This document shows positions 1 through 6,432 of a DNA stretch of 14,224 nt, one piece after another. The stretch's first letter is position 1, and every line of letters starts with the position of its first letter. A program made the position numbers and the translations under genes. The notes beneath the pieces were generated by a model that was not told the DNA's origin, searched no databases, and was given only the letters and a program-made list of their open reading frames with translations. The stretch comes from Pontiellaceae bacterium (GTDB lineage: Bacteria > Verrucomicrobiota > Kiritimatiellia > Kiritimatiellales > Tichowtungiaceae), in assembly GCA_025457785.1 (NCBI GenBank), contig JALOTS010000019.1:1-14224 (forward strand), written 5' to 3'.

Positions 1-1
1 G

Positions 2-88
2 GAACTGGTCGATCTGCGCAACTCCGGCGATACCGCCGGGCCGCGCGATCAGGTGGTCGGTTACGGGGCCTTCGCTTTTTATGAGTGA
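2..88 (+). CDS. 3' end of an unrecognised protein-coding gene (partial)
   Basis: The frame beginning at base 2 stays open for 28 codons to a TGA at 86-88. The peptide ends in GPRDQVVGYGAFAFYE. It looks like ordinary protein and uses codons much like the genes downstream. The rest of the gene lies outside the window. The tail is too short for me to assign a family. It converges on the pyruvate kinase gene with only 21 bp between the two stop codons. A small hairpin (GAGCG, loop GTT, CGCTC) sits at 99-111 and could help separate the two transcripts, but it has no T-tract. Confidence 0.6.
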   Translation, partial: ELVDLRNSGDTAGPRDQVVGYGAFAFYE

Positions 89-109
89 ACAGGGGACGGA
101 GCGGTTCGC

Positions 110-1528
110 TCAGTGCCGGAAAAGAAACCGGGGGGTTTCGATCTGTACAAAATTGGTGTGATGCGAGTTCTCGATGTATCCGCCGCCGATAAACACGATC
201 AGATCGTCCGCTGCAATCTGTTTTTCTTTGATCATTTTTTTCAAACAGATTCTCACCAGTTCATCATCGGAGGTTCCCGACAGATCCAGTCGGGCCGCGT
301 AAACCCCATAGCTGAGCGAGAGCTGGCGAACCGTACTGATATGTTCGGAAAGCGCCAAAACGGGCGTGTTTCCCCGGTACGATGCGCAGATTCGGGCGGT
401 TTTGCCGGCGGACGTGTTGGTGACAATGGCTTTGCCGGGCAGGGCGGCTGCGCAGGATACCGCCGCCTTGGCCAAATGGTTCCGGGGCATTACGGCGCTG
501 TTTTGCTCATAAACAGGCAGTACGTCCAGCAACGGGGCTTTTTGAGATTCCACGGTATGGGCGATGGTGGATATCATTTGAACCGCTTCGATCGGATATT
601 TACCGAGGGTGGTTTCCTCGCTGAGCATTATGGCATCCGTTCCGTTGTGAATCGCGTGGGCGATATCGCTGATTTCGGCCCGGGTGGGACGCGGATTGTT
701 TACCATTGATTGCATCATCGGGGTTGCGATGATAACCGGTTTGATCCGCTGAATCGAGGTTTTGATGATGTTGTTTTGAAGAGCTGAAACATCTTCCGCC
801 GGGATTTCCGCATCAAAGTCGCTGTGCGCCACCATGACACCGTAAGCAATATCAAGAATCGATTTGAGATTGTCCACGCCTTCACGGCTTTTGATTTTTG
901 CGATAATTTTGACCGGACTGTGCCGGAGGTCGAGAATGGTCTGAATGGCCGACAGATCTTCGCGGCAGCGGACAAAGGAATGTGCGATAAAATCGACATC
1001 GCTGCGCGAAGCCCAATCGACGAAGACCGCGTCTTTTTCGGTGAGTGCAGGCAGGTTCAGTCGAATGCCGGGAACGCTGACCAGTCTGTCGTTTCTTATT
1101 TCGCCGTTATGCTGCGCGGTGCAAAACAGCGTACCCCATGCCTTCCGGTTAACAATCAGTTCCATCAGCCCGTCGTCAATCAGGATGCGGCTATCGATCG
1201 GAACTTCCTCTGAGAATTCGGGATGGGAAACCCGGAAACCGTTTTTCGGAATGCCGGTTCCGCTGATTTCGATCAAATCGCCGGTTTTGATGTGAAACGG
1301 TTCGGCCACGTTACAGGTGCGGACTTCCGCGCCTCTGATATCGATCAGAATTCCGACGCGGTCTGAAACGGAGCGGACATTTGCGACGATTTTTTCCGCT
1401 GCGGCAATCTCCATGTGCGCCGTATTCAGCCGCACCACATTCATGCCGTTGATTATGAGTTGTTTGATGAACTCCGGGTCGCAACAGGCATCGGTCAGTG
1501 TGCATATAATTTTTGTCTGCTTGTTCAT
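110..1528 (-). CDS. pyk: Pyruvate kinase-like protein with altered active-site residues
   Basis: The 472-residue product has pyruvate kinase length (about 470) and order: N-terminal barrel (TKIICTL, GMNVVRLNTAH at 29-38), B domain with ILIDDG at 115-120, LPALTEKD at 159-166, DFIAHSFVR at 179-187, NPRPTRAE at 278-285, and a C-terminal domain ending in ETPRFLF. NTAH and FIAHSFVR resemble the Bacteroides-type subfamily. The enzyme normally converts phosphoenolpyruvate and ADP to pyruvate and ATP in the cytosol. Several key positions differ: KIEN is KIKS (metal-ligand Glu is Lys213), ARGD is AHSD (Asp237 kept, Arg to His235), DTKGPE is DIRGAE, and MLSGET is MLSEET. Activity is therefore doubtful. 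The ATG at 1526-1528 is chosen because AAGGA lies about 8 bases upstream and family homology starts there; the open frame continues 46 codons further 5' without resemblance to the family. It is transcribed divergently from the AMMECR1 gene. Confidence 0.88.
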   Translation of the reverse strand: MNKQTKIICTLTDACCDPEFIKQLIINGMNVVRLNTAHMEIAAAEKIVANVRSVSDRVGILIDIRGAEVRTCNVAEPFHIKTGDLIEISGTGIPKNGFRVSHPEFSEEVPIDSRILIDDGLMELIVNRKAWGTLFCTAQHNGEIRNDRLVSVPGIRLNLPALTEKDAVFVDWASRSDVDFIAHSFVRCREDLSAIQTILDLRHSPVKIIAKIKSREGVDNLKSILDIAYGVMVAHSDFDAEIPAEDVSALQNNIIKTSIQRIKPVIIATPMMQSMVNNPRPTRAEISDIAHAIHNGTDAIMLSEETTLGKYPIEAVQMISTIAHTVESQKAPLLDVLPVYEQNSAVMPRNHLAKAAVSCAAALPGKAIVTNTSAGKTARICASYRGNTPVLALSEHISTVRQLSLSYGVYAARLDLSGTSDDELVRICLKKMIKEKQIAADDLIVFIGGGYIENSHHTNFVQIETPRFLFRH

Positions 1529-1604
1529 AAAAATTTTCCTTACCAGGTGAGTGAGCGTTTTAGCAGATTCTTCATCCGCGACTAGCTTTAATTTTAAAAA
1601 ACGA

Positions 1605-1610
1605 TATTCT
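1605..1610 (+). promoter_or_regulatory. Candidate -10 element (TATTCT) for a leaderless AMMECR1-domain mRNA
   Basis: TATTCT lies 7 bases before the ATG at 1618, so transcription from it would start at or next to the start codon. No Shine-Dalgarno sequence precedes this ATG. No convincing -35 box is visible. The local layout closely resembles that before nadA. Inference only. Confidence 0.3.
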
Positions 1611-1617
1611 CTTCCGC

Positions 1618-2187
1618 ATGAAACCGGAACATAAAAACCAGTTGCTGCAGATTGCCTCCGACGCAATTTCCCAATGTTTGGAACTGCCGGGGGAAAAACA
1701 GCCGTTTGCGGGCGCTCTGCCGGCGGAACTGATGGAAACGAGAGCCGCGTTTGTCACGCTGACTCTCGGCGGAAAACTGCGCGGATGCATTGGCACTCTT
1801 GAGGCCTTTCGACCGCTGGCGGAAGATGTCGCTGAAAACGCCTGCGCCGCCGCTTTTGAAGATCCCCGTTTTGAACCGCTTGCAAAACAGGAGTTTGAGA
1901 AACTTGAAATCCATATCTCGGTTCTTTCTCCGCCGGAGGAACTGACGGGCGCGTCGGAAGCCGACTTTTTCCGTCAAATCCGCCCCGGTGTGGACGGGTT
2001 GATTTTGCAGGAAGGATTTCGGCGCGGAACCTTTTTGCCCTGCGTCTGGGAAGAATTGCCGCAGAAAAATCTTTTCTGGGCGCATCTGAAACGCAAAGCC
2101 GGACTGCCTGCCGATTACTGGTCGGATCGCATCCGGGTCTTTCGTTACACGGCGGAATATTTCCCCGAGCAGGACGGTTCCTTGTAA
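1618..2187 (+). CDS. amrA: AMMECR1-domain protein (AmmeMemoRadiSam system protein A type)
   Basis: The 189-residue protein matches the single-domain AMMECR1 family in length and motifs. It has AAFVTLTLGGKLRGCIG at 43-59, containing the family signature LRGCIG, then DPRF at 82-85, a DGLILQEGFRRGTFLPCVWE-like block at 126-145, and KAGLP at 160-164. The family is widespread; in bacteria it is often encoded near a Memo-like protein and a radical SAM protein, but its biochemical role is not settled. Neither partner is next to it here. No signal peptide or membrane segment is visible, so it is probably cytosolic. The ATG follows a -10-like TATTCT closely and lacks a Shine-Dalgarno sequence, so it may be translated from a leaderless mRNA. 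No terminator is obvious after the stop. Family call firm; the symbol is by analogy. Confidence 0.88.
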   Translation: MKPEHKNQLLQIASDAISQCLELPGEKQPFAGALPAELMETRAAFVTLTLGGKLRGCIGTLEAFRPLAEDVAENACAAAFEDPRFEPLAKQEFEKLEIHISVLSPPEELTGASEADFFRQIRPGVDGLILQEGFRRGTFLPCVWEELPQKNLFWAHLKRKAGLPADYWSDRIRVFRYTAEYFPEQDGSL

Positions 2188-2703
2188 GGCAACCGAGTCC
2201 TGCAGGGCAAATATGACATTTCATAAATGACAGAGCACCGGGTCTAAGGCGGTTCAGCCCGCGAACAGCGAAAGACGGGTTATGAGGCCGCTTCCGTCCG
2301 CAAACAAATCCGGACGTTTTATGTTAAGGTCACACAGCACATCATTCATGATTTCCTTCCTTTCCGGTTAAATCAGCCGACATTTGAAAGAACCCCGCGC
2401 CTTTTTTTTCAACTGAATTGCCGGGCGTTTATCGCTGACACGTTCACCGGTGGCAGCCGGTATGGCCGCCGGAACGGAAAGAAGTTCAGCAGGCTTCCGG
2501 GTATTGGAAAGAGCTTTCTGTATGGACGAGGGGATAACGGATATCCGGGGCGGTCCGGCAGGGGTGATGCCGATGAGTCTCAGCGGGGCATTTCTCAGCG
2601 CTCAGACTTCGGTTGTGTCTCCGCCGCCTTGATTTTACAGGGAAATATTTTCTGGCAGTCCGGGCCGGGATAGCGTATCTACACGGACATTTGAAGGAAA
2701 ATT
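2188..2703. other. Gene-poor intergenic region (about 515 bp)
   Basis: No frame on either strand here has recognisable protein similarity. An imperfect hairpin lies at 2215-2233 (CATTT/AAATG core). The only gene-like arrangement is a 31-codon minus-strand ORF at 2254-2349, listed separately. A plus-strand GTG-initiated frame at 2450-2632 gives 60 residues of low-complexity composition and looks fortuitous. The word ACATTTGAA occurs both near 2382 and near 2690. The stretch may be the decayed remains of an older gene. Confidence 0.5.
2254..2349 (-). CDS. Candidate 31-residue small protein or decayed gene fragment
   Basis: On the minus strand an ATG at 2347-2349 opens a frame of 31 codons beginning MNDVLCDLNIKRPDLFADG and ending FAG, with TGA at 2254-2256. 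A strong Shine-Dalgarno sequence, AAGGAAGG, lies 5 bases before the ATG; it is among the best ribosome sites in the window. Further upstream TTGAAA (2407-2412) and TTTCAA (2384-2389) are 17 bp apart and could be a weak promoter giving a leader of about 30 bases. I do not recognise the peptide. It could be a true small protein, a leader peptide, or the 5' remnant of a degraded gene. Composition alone cannot decide. Confidence 0.3.
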   Translation of the reverse strand: MNDVLCDLNIKRPDLFADGSGLITRLSLFAG

Positions 2704-3357
2704 ATGAAGCAGTTGATCGGTAAAAAAGAGGGTGAGAAGTCCGCCGGACGGTTTAAACGGCGGATGATTTCCGGTGTGCTGGTGCTTTGTCCCCTCGTTA
2801 TTACGCTGTTTATTTTGAAAATCATTTTTTCGGCGCTGACGGCCTTTGTTCTTCCCGTACTTGAGGGCCTTCCCGTACTTAGGGAGCTTCCGGATGTCGT
2901 TCTTCTTATTCTTTCCACCTTTGTCGCTTTGCTGATGATTTATCTGGTCGGGATGTTTACAACCCATTTGATCGGTCTCCGTCTGATTCAGATGGGCGAG
3001 CGATTGATGATGAAGCTGCCGATTGTGAGATCGGTTTACTCCGCTTCCAAACAGGTGATGGATACCTTTTCGAACTCAACCAAAGCGGCCTTCAGCGCCA
3101 CGGTACTGGTTTCCTTTCCGCATCCCGGCGCACGGGCGATCGGTTTTGTGACCGGCACGATTCTCGATCCGGACGGACGGACACTGTATCGCATTTTTGT
3201 TGCGACGACACCGAACCCGACTTCCGGCTTTTTGCTGCTTCTTCCCAAAGAGGAAGTGGCTTTTACCGATATTTCCGTTGAAGACGGCATTAAAATGATT
3301 GTTTCCGGGGGAATGCTTGCACCCGAAAATTACGCAGTGCAGAATCCGCCGGTTTAA
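2704..3357 (+). CDS. DUF502 family membrane protein
   Basis: The 217-residue protein is a typical DUF502 member. It has a basic N-terminus, two hydrophobic segments at about 22-47 and 65-90, then the family blocks LPIVRSVYSASKQV at 105-118, TTPNPTSGF at 168-176 and DISVEDGIKMIVSGG at 189-203. The segments predict an inner-membrane protein with a soluble C-terminal domain. The family function is not established in bacteria. The ATG has a good ribosome site, GAAGGAA, 4 bases upstream. The antiporter gene follows after 32 bp on the same strand, so the two are probably co-transcribed. Residues 52-63 read as LPVLEG-LPVLRE, from an 18-bp duplicated segment. Family call strong, function unknown. Confidence 0.88.
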   Translation: MKQLIGKKEGEKSAGRFKRRMISGVLVLCPLVITLFILKIIFSALTAFVLPVLEGLPVLRELPDVVLLILSTFVALLMIYLVGMFTTHLIGLRLIQMGERLMMKLPIVRSVYSASKQVMDTFSNSTKAAFSATVLVSFPHPGARAIGFVTGTILDPDGRTLYRIFVATTPNPTSGFLLLLPKEEVAFTDISVEDGIKMIVSGGMLAPENYAVQNPPV

Positions 3358-3371
3358 TCTGCGTGTGATTC

Positions 3372-3381
3372 AGGAGAGGAG
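3372..3381 (+). promoter_or_regulatory. Shine-Dalgarno sequence supporting a GTG start
   Basis: AGGAGAGGAG lies 8 bases before the GTG at 3390-3392. It fixes the antiporter start at this non-ATG codon, which also places the first membrane helix directly after the initiator. Confidence 0.75.
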
Positions 3382-3389
3382 ACGTTTCT

Positions 3390-4361
3390 GTGGAATATTT
3401 TTTACTGGTTGTCGGGCTGGTTGTGCTGGTGGCCGGCGCTGAAGCGCTCGTGCGGGGCGCATCGAAACTGGCGGCTTCTGTTGGTATTTCTCCGCTGGTG
3501 ATCGGACTGACCGTCGTTGCGTTTGGCACCAGTGCACCCGAAATGGCAGTCAGTACGATTGCCGGTCTGGCGGGGCAGGCGGATATTGCGCTGGGCAATG
3601 TGGTCGGCAGTAATATTTTTAATATTCTGCTGATTCTCGGCCTGTCGGCGCTGGTCGCTCCGCTGGTGATTTCGGAGCAATTAATCCGGATTGATGTGCC
3701 GCTGATGATTCTTGTTTCGGTGGTGACCTATCTGTTTGCTTTGAACGGAGTAATCAGTCCATCGGAAGGGTTTTTGCTGTTTTCCGGAATCATGCTCTAC
3801 ACTGCGTTTCTGGTCTGGCAGAGCCGTCGTGAAAACAAGGCTGTGCAGGAGGAATATGCCAGAGAATACGGCAAGAAAGAGCCTCTTTCTATCAAGGCCG
3901 TTATCAAAGATTTGATTCTGATTTCGGGCGGACTCGGCATGCTGGTGCTGGGTTCCAAATGGCTGGTGGACGGTGCCGTGTTTGTTGCGCATAAACTGGG
4001 TGTCAGTGATCTGGTGATCGGGTTGACCATTGTTGCCGCCGGAACGTCACTGCCTGAACTGGCGACTTCTGTGGTGGCCAGTATCCGGGGGGAACGCGAT
4101 ATTGCGGTCGGCAACATTGTCGGCAGCAACCTGTTCAATCTGATGGCGGTTTTAGGCCTCGCCGGGATCGTTTCGCCGGACGGCATTGCGGTTTCTTCTT
4201 CGGCGATTCGTTTTGATTTGCCGGTGATGGTTGTTGTCGCGATTGTCTGCCTGCCGATATTCTTTACCGGAAACCGCATCTCACGCGGGGAAGGCGGCCT
4301 TTTACTGGGCGGCTATATTACTTACACAACCTGGCTGGTCATGACGGCGGTTGCCGCTTAA
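3390..4361 (+). CDS. Calcium/sodium antiporter of the CaCA family (YrbG-like)
   Basis: The 323-residue polytopic membrane protein has the duplicated alpha-repeat structure of the Ca2+/cation antiporter family. Alpha-1 contains GTSAPE (46-51) and GNVVGSNIFN (69-78); alpha-2 contains GTSLPE (218-223) and GNIVGSNLFN (241-250). The acidic residues of GTSxPE and the following polar motifs form the ion site in this family. About ten hydrophobic segments are apparent, with a hydrophilic cytoplasmic loop near 144-170 (SRRENKAVQEEYAREYGKK). It probably exchanges Na+ or H+ for Ca2+ across the inner membrane. Length and motif spacing match E. coli YrbG-type proteins. It starts at GTG with a strong ribosome site and follows the DUF502 gene closely. 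Ion specificity cannot be read from sequence. Confidence 0.93.
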   Translation: MEYFLLVVGLVVLVAGAEALVRGASKLAASVGISPLVIGLTVVAFGTSAPEMAVSTIAGLAGQADIALGNVVGSNIFNILLILGLSALVAPLVISEQLIRIDVPLMILVSVVTYLFALNGVISPSEGFLLFSGIMLYTAFLVWQSRRENKAVQEEYAREYGKKEPLSIKAVIKDLILISGGLGMLVLGSKWLVDGAVFVAHKLGVSDLVIGLTIVAAGTSLPELATSVVASIRGERDIAVGNIVGSNLFNLMAVLGLAGIVSPDGIAVSSSAIRFDLPVMVVVAIVCLPIFFTGNRISRGEGGLLLGGYITYTTWLVMTAVAA

Positions 4362-4362
4362 A

Positions 4363-4381
4363 TTTTCCAAATCATGGAAAA
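4363..4381 (+). terminator. Weak hairpin after the antiporter gene
   Basis: TTTTCCA (4363-4369) and TGGAAAA (4375-4381) form a 7-bp stem around a 5-base loop, directly after the antiporter stop codon. It is AT-rich and has no following T-tract on this strand, so it would be a poor intrinsic terminator. It may instead protect the 3' end. Confidence 0.25.
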
Positions 4382-4402
4382 AGTCAGGGCGCGGTTAAAA
4401 AG

Positions 4403-4432
4403 TTCCAACGTTCGGTAAAACCGTGCTATATT
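4403..4432 (+). promoter_or_regulatory. Candidate nadA promoter giving a leaderless mRNA
   Basis: A good -10 box, TATATT, occupies 4427-4432, with a weak -35-like TTCCAA at 4403-4408 (18-bp spacer). The ATG is at 4440, 7 bases after the -10 box, and no Shine-Dalgarno sequence precedes it. Transcription would begin at or beside the A of the start codon. Confidence 0.4.
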
Positions 4433-4439
4433 TCTTCCC

Positions 4440-5342
4440 ATGAAATCGATTGAAGAACAGATTGCGGAGCTGAAGGAAAAACGCGGAGCGGTGATTGTCG
4501 CGCATAATTATCAGCTCGATGAGGTGCAGGCGATCGCCGATTTTACGGGCGATTCGCTTGAACTCAGCCGTAAGGTCGCGACGCTTCCCAACGATGTCGT
4601 GGTCTTCTGCGGTGTCCATTTTATGGCCGAGACCGCCGCGATTCTTTCGCCGGAAAAGACCATTCTGATTTCCGATCCGCAGGCGGGCTGCCCGATGGCG
4701 GATATGATCACGGCGGATGCGGTACGCAGACTCAAGGCGGAGCATCCCGGCGCGAAGGTGGTTTGCTACGTCAACAGCCCGGCGGATGTAAAGGCGGAGA
4801 GCGATATCTGCTGCACGTCGTCGAACGCTGTCAAGGTGGTCGAGTCGCTCGGTAATGCCGAGGTCATTTTTGTTCCCGACCGCAATCTCGGGTCGTTTGT
4901 CGCCGGACGGCTGGGGCGCGCGTTGATTCTTTACAACGGGTTCTGCCCGACGCATGAACGGATTCGCGATGTCGATGTGCTGGAACTGAAGGCGAAATAT
5001 CCCGGGGCGCTGGTGCTGGCTCATCCGGAGTGCAACAGGCCGGTGCGTGAGCTGGCCGATGAACTGCTCTCGACGGGCCAGATGTGCCGTTTCGCGCAGG
5101 CTTCGGATCATAAGGAATTTATTGTTGCAACCGAGTTTGGGATTAATTACCGCTTGCGGAATGAAAATCCGGGCAAGACATTTCATCCGGTCAATCCGGA
5201 CCGGGCGGTCTGCCCGAATATGAAGAAAATCACGCTCGAAAAGGTGCTCTGGTCGCTTCAGGATATGAAACATCGGGTGACGGTTCCGGAGTCAATTGCC
5301 TGCCGTGCGGCCGGTGCAATTCAGCGCATGCTGGAAATTTAA
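4440..5342 (+). CDS. nadA: Quinolinate synthase A
   Basis: NadA condenses iminoaspartate, made by the aspartate-oxidising partner enzyme, with dihydroxyacetone phosphate to give quinolinate in NAD biosynthesis. The cytosolic enzyme needs a 4Fe-4S cluster. The 300-residue product aligns from residue 1 with the short Thermotoga-type NadA. It shows AHNYQ (21-25), DSLELSRK (38-45), GCPMADMIT (83-91), CTSSNAV (125-131), PDRNLG (146-151), NGFCPTH (166-172), HPECNRPVRELAD (195-207), STGQM (211-215) and AVCPNMKKITLE (256-267). The three expected cluster cysteines are Cys84, Cys169 and Cys258. Only nadA is present; nadB and nadC are not in the window. It stands apart from the antiporter gene by 78 bp with its own -10 box. 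The nifU-nifS pair downstream could supply the cluster-building machinery. Confidence 0.96.
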   Translation: MKSIEEQIAELKEKRGAVIVAHNYQLDEVQAIADFTGDSLELSRKVATLPNDVVVFCGVHFMAETAAILSPEKTILISDPQAGCPMADMITADAVRRLKAEHPGAKVVCYVNSPADVKAESDICCTSSNAVKVVESLGNAEVIFVPDRNLGSFVAGRLGRALILYNGFCPTHERIRDVDVLELKAKYPGALVLAHPECNRPVRELADELLSTGQMCRFAQASDHKEFIVATEFGINYRLRNENPGKTFHPVNPDRAVCPNMKKITLEKVLWSLQDMKHRVTVPESIACRAAGAIQRMLEI

Positions 5343-5343
5343 A

Positions 5344-5407
5344 GAATGGAAGGGTGGAACGGAGGAAGACTGGAATGGCGGAAGAATGGAACGGTGGAAG
5401 GGTGGAA
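5344..5407 (+). repeat. Tandem array of eight 8-bp repeats (NNNNGGAA)
   Basis: Starting one base after the nadA stop codon, eight uninterrupted octamers end in GGAA: GAATGGAA, GGGTGGAA, CGGAGGAA, GACTGGAA, TGGCGGAA, GAATGGAA, CGGTGGAA, GGGTGGAA. The last four bases of each unit are fixed and the first four vary. The first and sixth units are identical, as are the second and eighth. Confidence 0.85.
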
Positions 5408-5448
5408 TGTTGTAAATACGACTAATTTAATCTGGATTTTAGGCCGCT

Positions 5449-5517
5449 AATCATTCATCATTTCAATACTCCATCATTCCAGTATTCCATTGTTCCGGTA
5501 CGGTATTCCAATTCTCC
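5449..5517 (-). repeat. Second 8-bp repeat array, opposite orientation to the first
   Basis: On the minus strand the units are GGAGAATT, GGAATACC, then (after a 5-bp break at 5497-5501) GGAACAAT, GGAATACT, GGAATGAT, GGAGTATT, GAAATGAT, GAATGATT. The phase is 8 bp throughout except at the break. It lies about 41 bp from the first array, facing it, and ends 11 bp before the nifU ATG. Confidence 0.8.
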
Positions 5518-5528
5518 AGGGAGGTTCT

Positions 5529-6365
5529 ATGTGGGATTATACAGACAAGGTAAACGATCATTTCAAGAATCCGCGCAACGTCGGAAAAATCGAAAAACCC
5601 GACGGCACCGGAGAAGTGGGTTCACTGGCCTGCGGTGATGCGCTCAAGCTGATGTTCAAGCTCGATGAAAACGGGCGCATCAAAGAGGCCAAATTCCAGA
5701 CGTTCGGCTGCGCCAGCGCGATTGCCTCTTCATCCGCGCTGACCGAAATGATCATCGGAAAGACGCTGGAGGAGGCGGAAAAGATCACCAACAGGGATAT
5801 CGCCGAATATCTCGGCGGGCTTCCGAAGCAGAAGGTGCACTGCTCCGTGATGGGGCGCGAGGCTCTCGAAGCGGCGATTTACAACTACCGCACTGGCAAA
5901 AAGTGGGATAAAGCGCTTGAAGGCGAAGTCATTTGCCACTGTTTCGGTGTGACGGATAAGGAGATCGAGAGGGTCACCCGCGAGAACAATGTTCAGACAT
6001 TGGAAGAACTAACCAACGCCTGCAAGGCGGGCGGCGGCTGCGGAAACTGCCTGCCGGAGCTGCAAAAGATTATCGACCGGGTTCACGGGGAAATGGCGGA
6101 GGCCGCCGCGCCGAAGAAAAAAACGCTGACCAATTTGCAGCGAATTCATTTGATAGAGGATGTGATTGACCGCGAAATCCGTCCGGCGCTGCGTCAGGAC
6201 GGCGGCGACCTGGAACTGATCGATGTGGACGGGCCGGTCGTCAAAGTCCGCTTCCGCGGCGCCTGTTCCGGCTGCATCATTTCCGAGATCACCCTGAAGG
6301 ATGTGGTCGAGGCACGGTTAAAGGACAATGTGTCCGAAGACATCCGGGTTGAGGAAGTAAAGTAG
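5529..6365 (+). CDS. nifU: Three-domain NifU iron-sulfur cluster scaffold protein
   Basis: The 278-residue protein has full-length NifU architecture. The IscU-like domain has its three cysteines in ACGD (Cys35), FGCAS (Cys61) and VHCSVMG (Cys105). The central BFD-like 2Fe-2S domain has ICHCFGVTD (Cys136, Cys138) and GGGCGNC (Cys171, Cys174). The Nfu domain has RPALRQDGGDLELIDVDG (218-235) and RGACSGC (Cys246, Cys249). It assembles and transfers Fe-S clusters in the cytosol using sulfur from the NifS desulfurase encoded next. The ATG at 5529 is chosen because GGGAGG lies a few bases upstream and MWDYTDKVNDHF is the usual N-terminus; frame extension further upstream runs into the 8-bp repeats. 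No nitrogenase genes are visible, so a general housekeeping role is likely. Its TAG stop is part of the GTAG foot of a REP-like element. Confidence 0.95.
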   Translation: MWDYTDKVNDHFKNPRNVGKIEKPDGTGEVGSLACGDALKLMFKLDENGRIKEAKFQTFGCASAIASSSALTEMIIGKTLEEAEKITNRDIAEYLGGLPKQKVHCSVMGREALEAAIYNYRTGKKWDKALEGEVICHCFGVTDKEIERVTRENNVQTLEELTNACKAGGGCGNCLPELQKIIDRVHGEMAEAAAPKKKTLTNLQRIHLIEDVIDREIRPALRQDGGDLELIDVDGPVVKVRFRGACSGCIISEITLKDVVEARLKDNVSEDIRVEEVK

Positions 6366-6421
6366 GACAGGCTTCCAGCCTGTCCATTCATAAGTGCCGA
6401 CAGGCAGGATGCCTGTCCTAC
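6362..6421. repeat. Inverted pair of REP-like hairpins between nifU and nifS
   Basis: Two palindromes point away from each other. The first stem is GGACAGGCT (6365-6373), loop TCC, AGCCTGTCC (6377-6385). The second is GACAGGCA (6399-6406), loop GGA, TGCCTGTC (6410-6417). Each carries GTAG at its outer foot: GTAG at 6362-6365, and CTAC, its complement, at 6418-6421. Read outward-in the two units are near-identical (GTAGGACAGGC then a 5-base core then GCCTGTC), with paired changes that keep the stem. The GTAG foot matches the layout of enterobacterial REP elements processed by RAYT transposases. The pair fills nearly the whole nifU-nifS gap. Confidence 0.8.
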
Positions 6422-6432
6422 GTTAGGAAAAA

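Noticed and set aside
1529..1666. 46-codon N-terminal extension of the pyruvate kinase frame
   Set aside because: Family similarity starts at MNKQTKI, a ribosome site precedes that ATG, and the extension would overlap the promoter and start of the divergent AMMECR1 gene.
2450..2632. 60-codon GTG-initiated plus-strand frame in the gap before the DUF502 gene
   Set aside because: No ribosome site, composition rich in Ala, Gly and Ser, no recognisable domain.
4395..5273. 292-codon minus-strand frame opposite nadA
   Set aside because: The plus-strand frame encodes NadA with all cluster cysteines; the antisense translation is histidine- and arginine-rich with no known motif.
5344..5517. CRISPR array between nadA and nifU
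   Set aside because: The unit is only 8 bp with no long identical repeat and no unique spacers, and no cas gene is present. It is a short tandem repeat.
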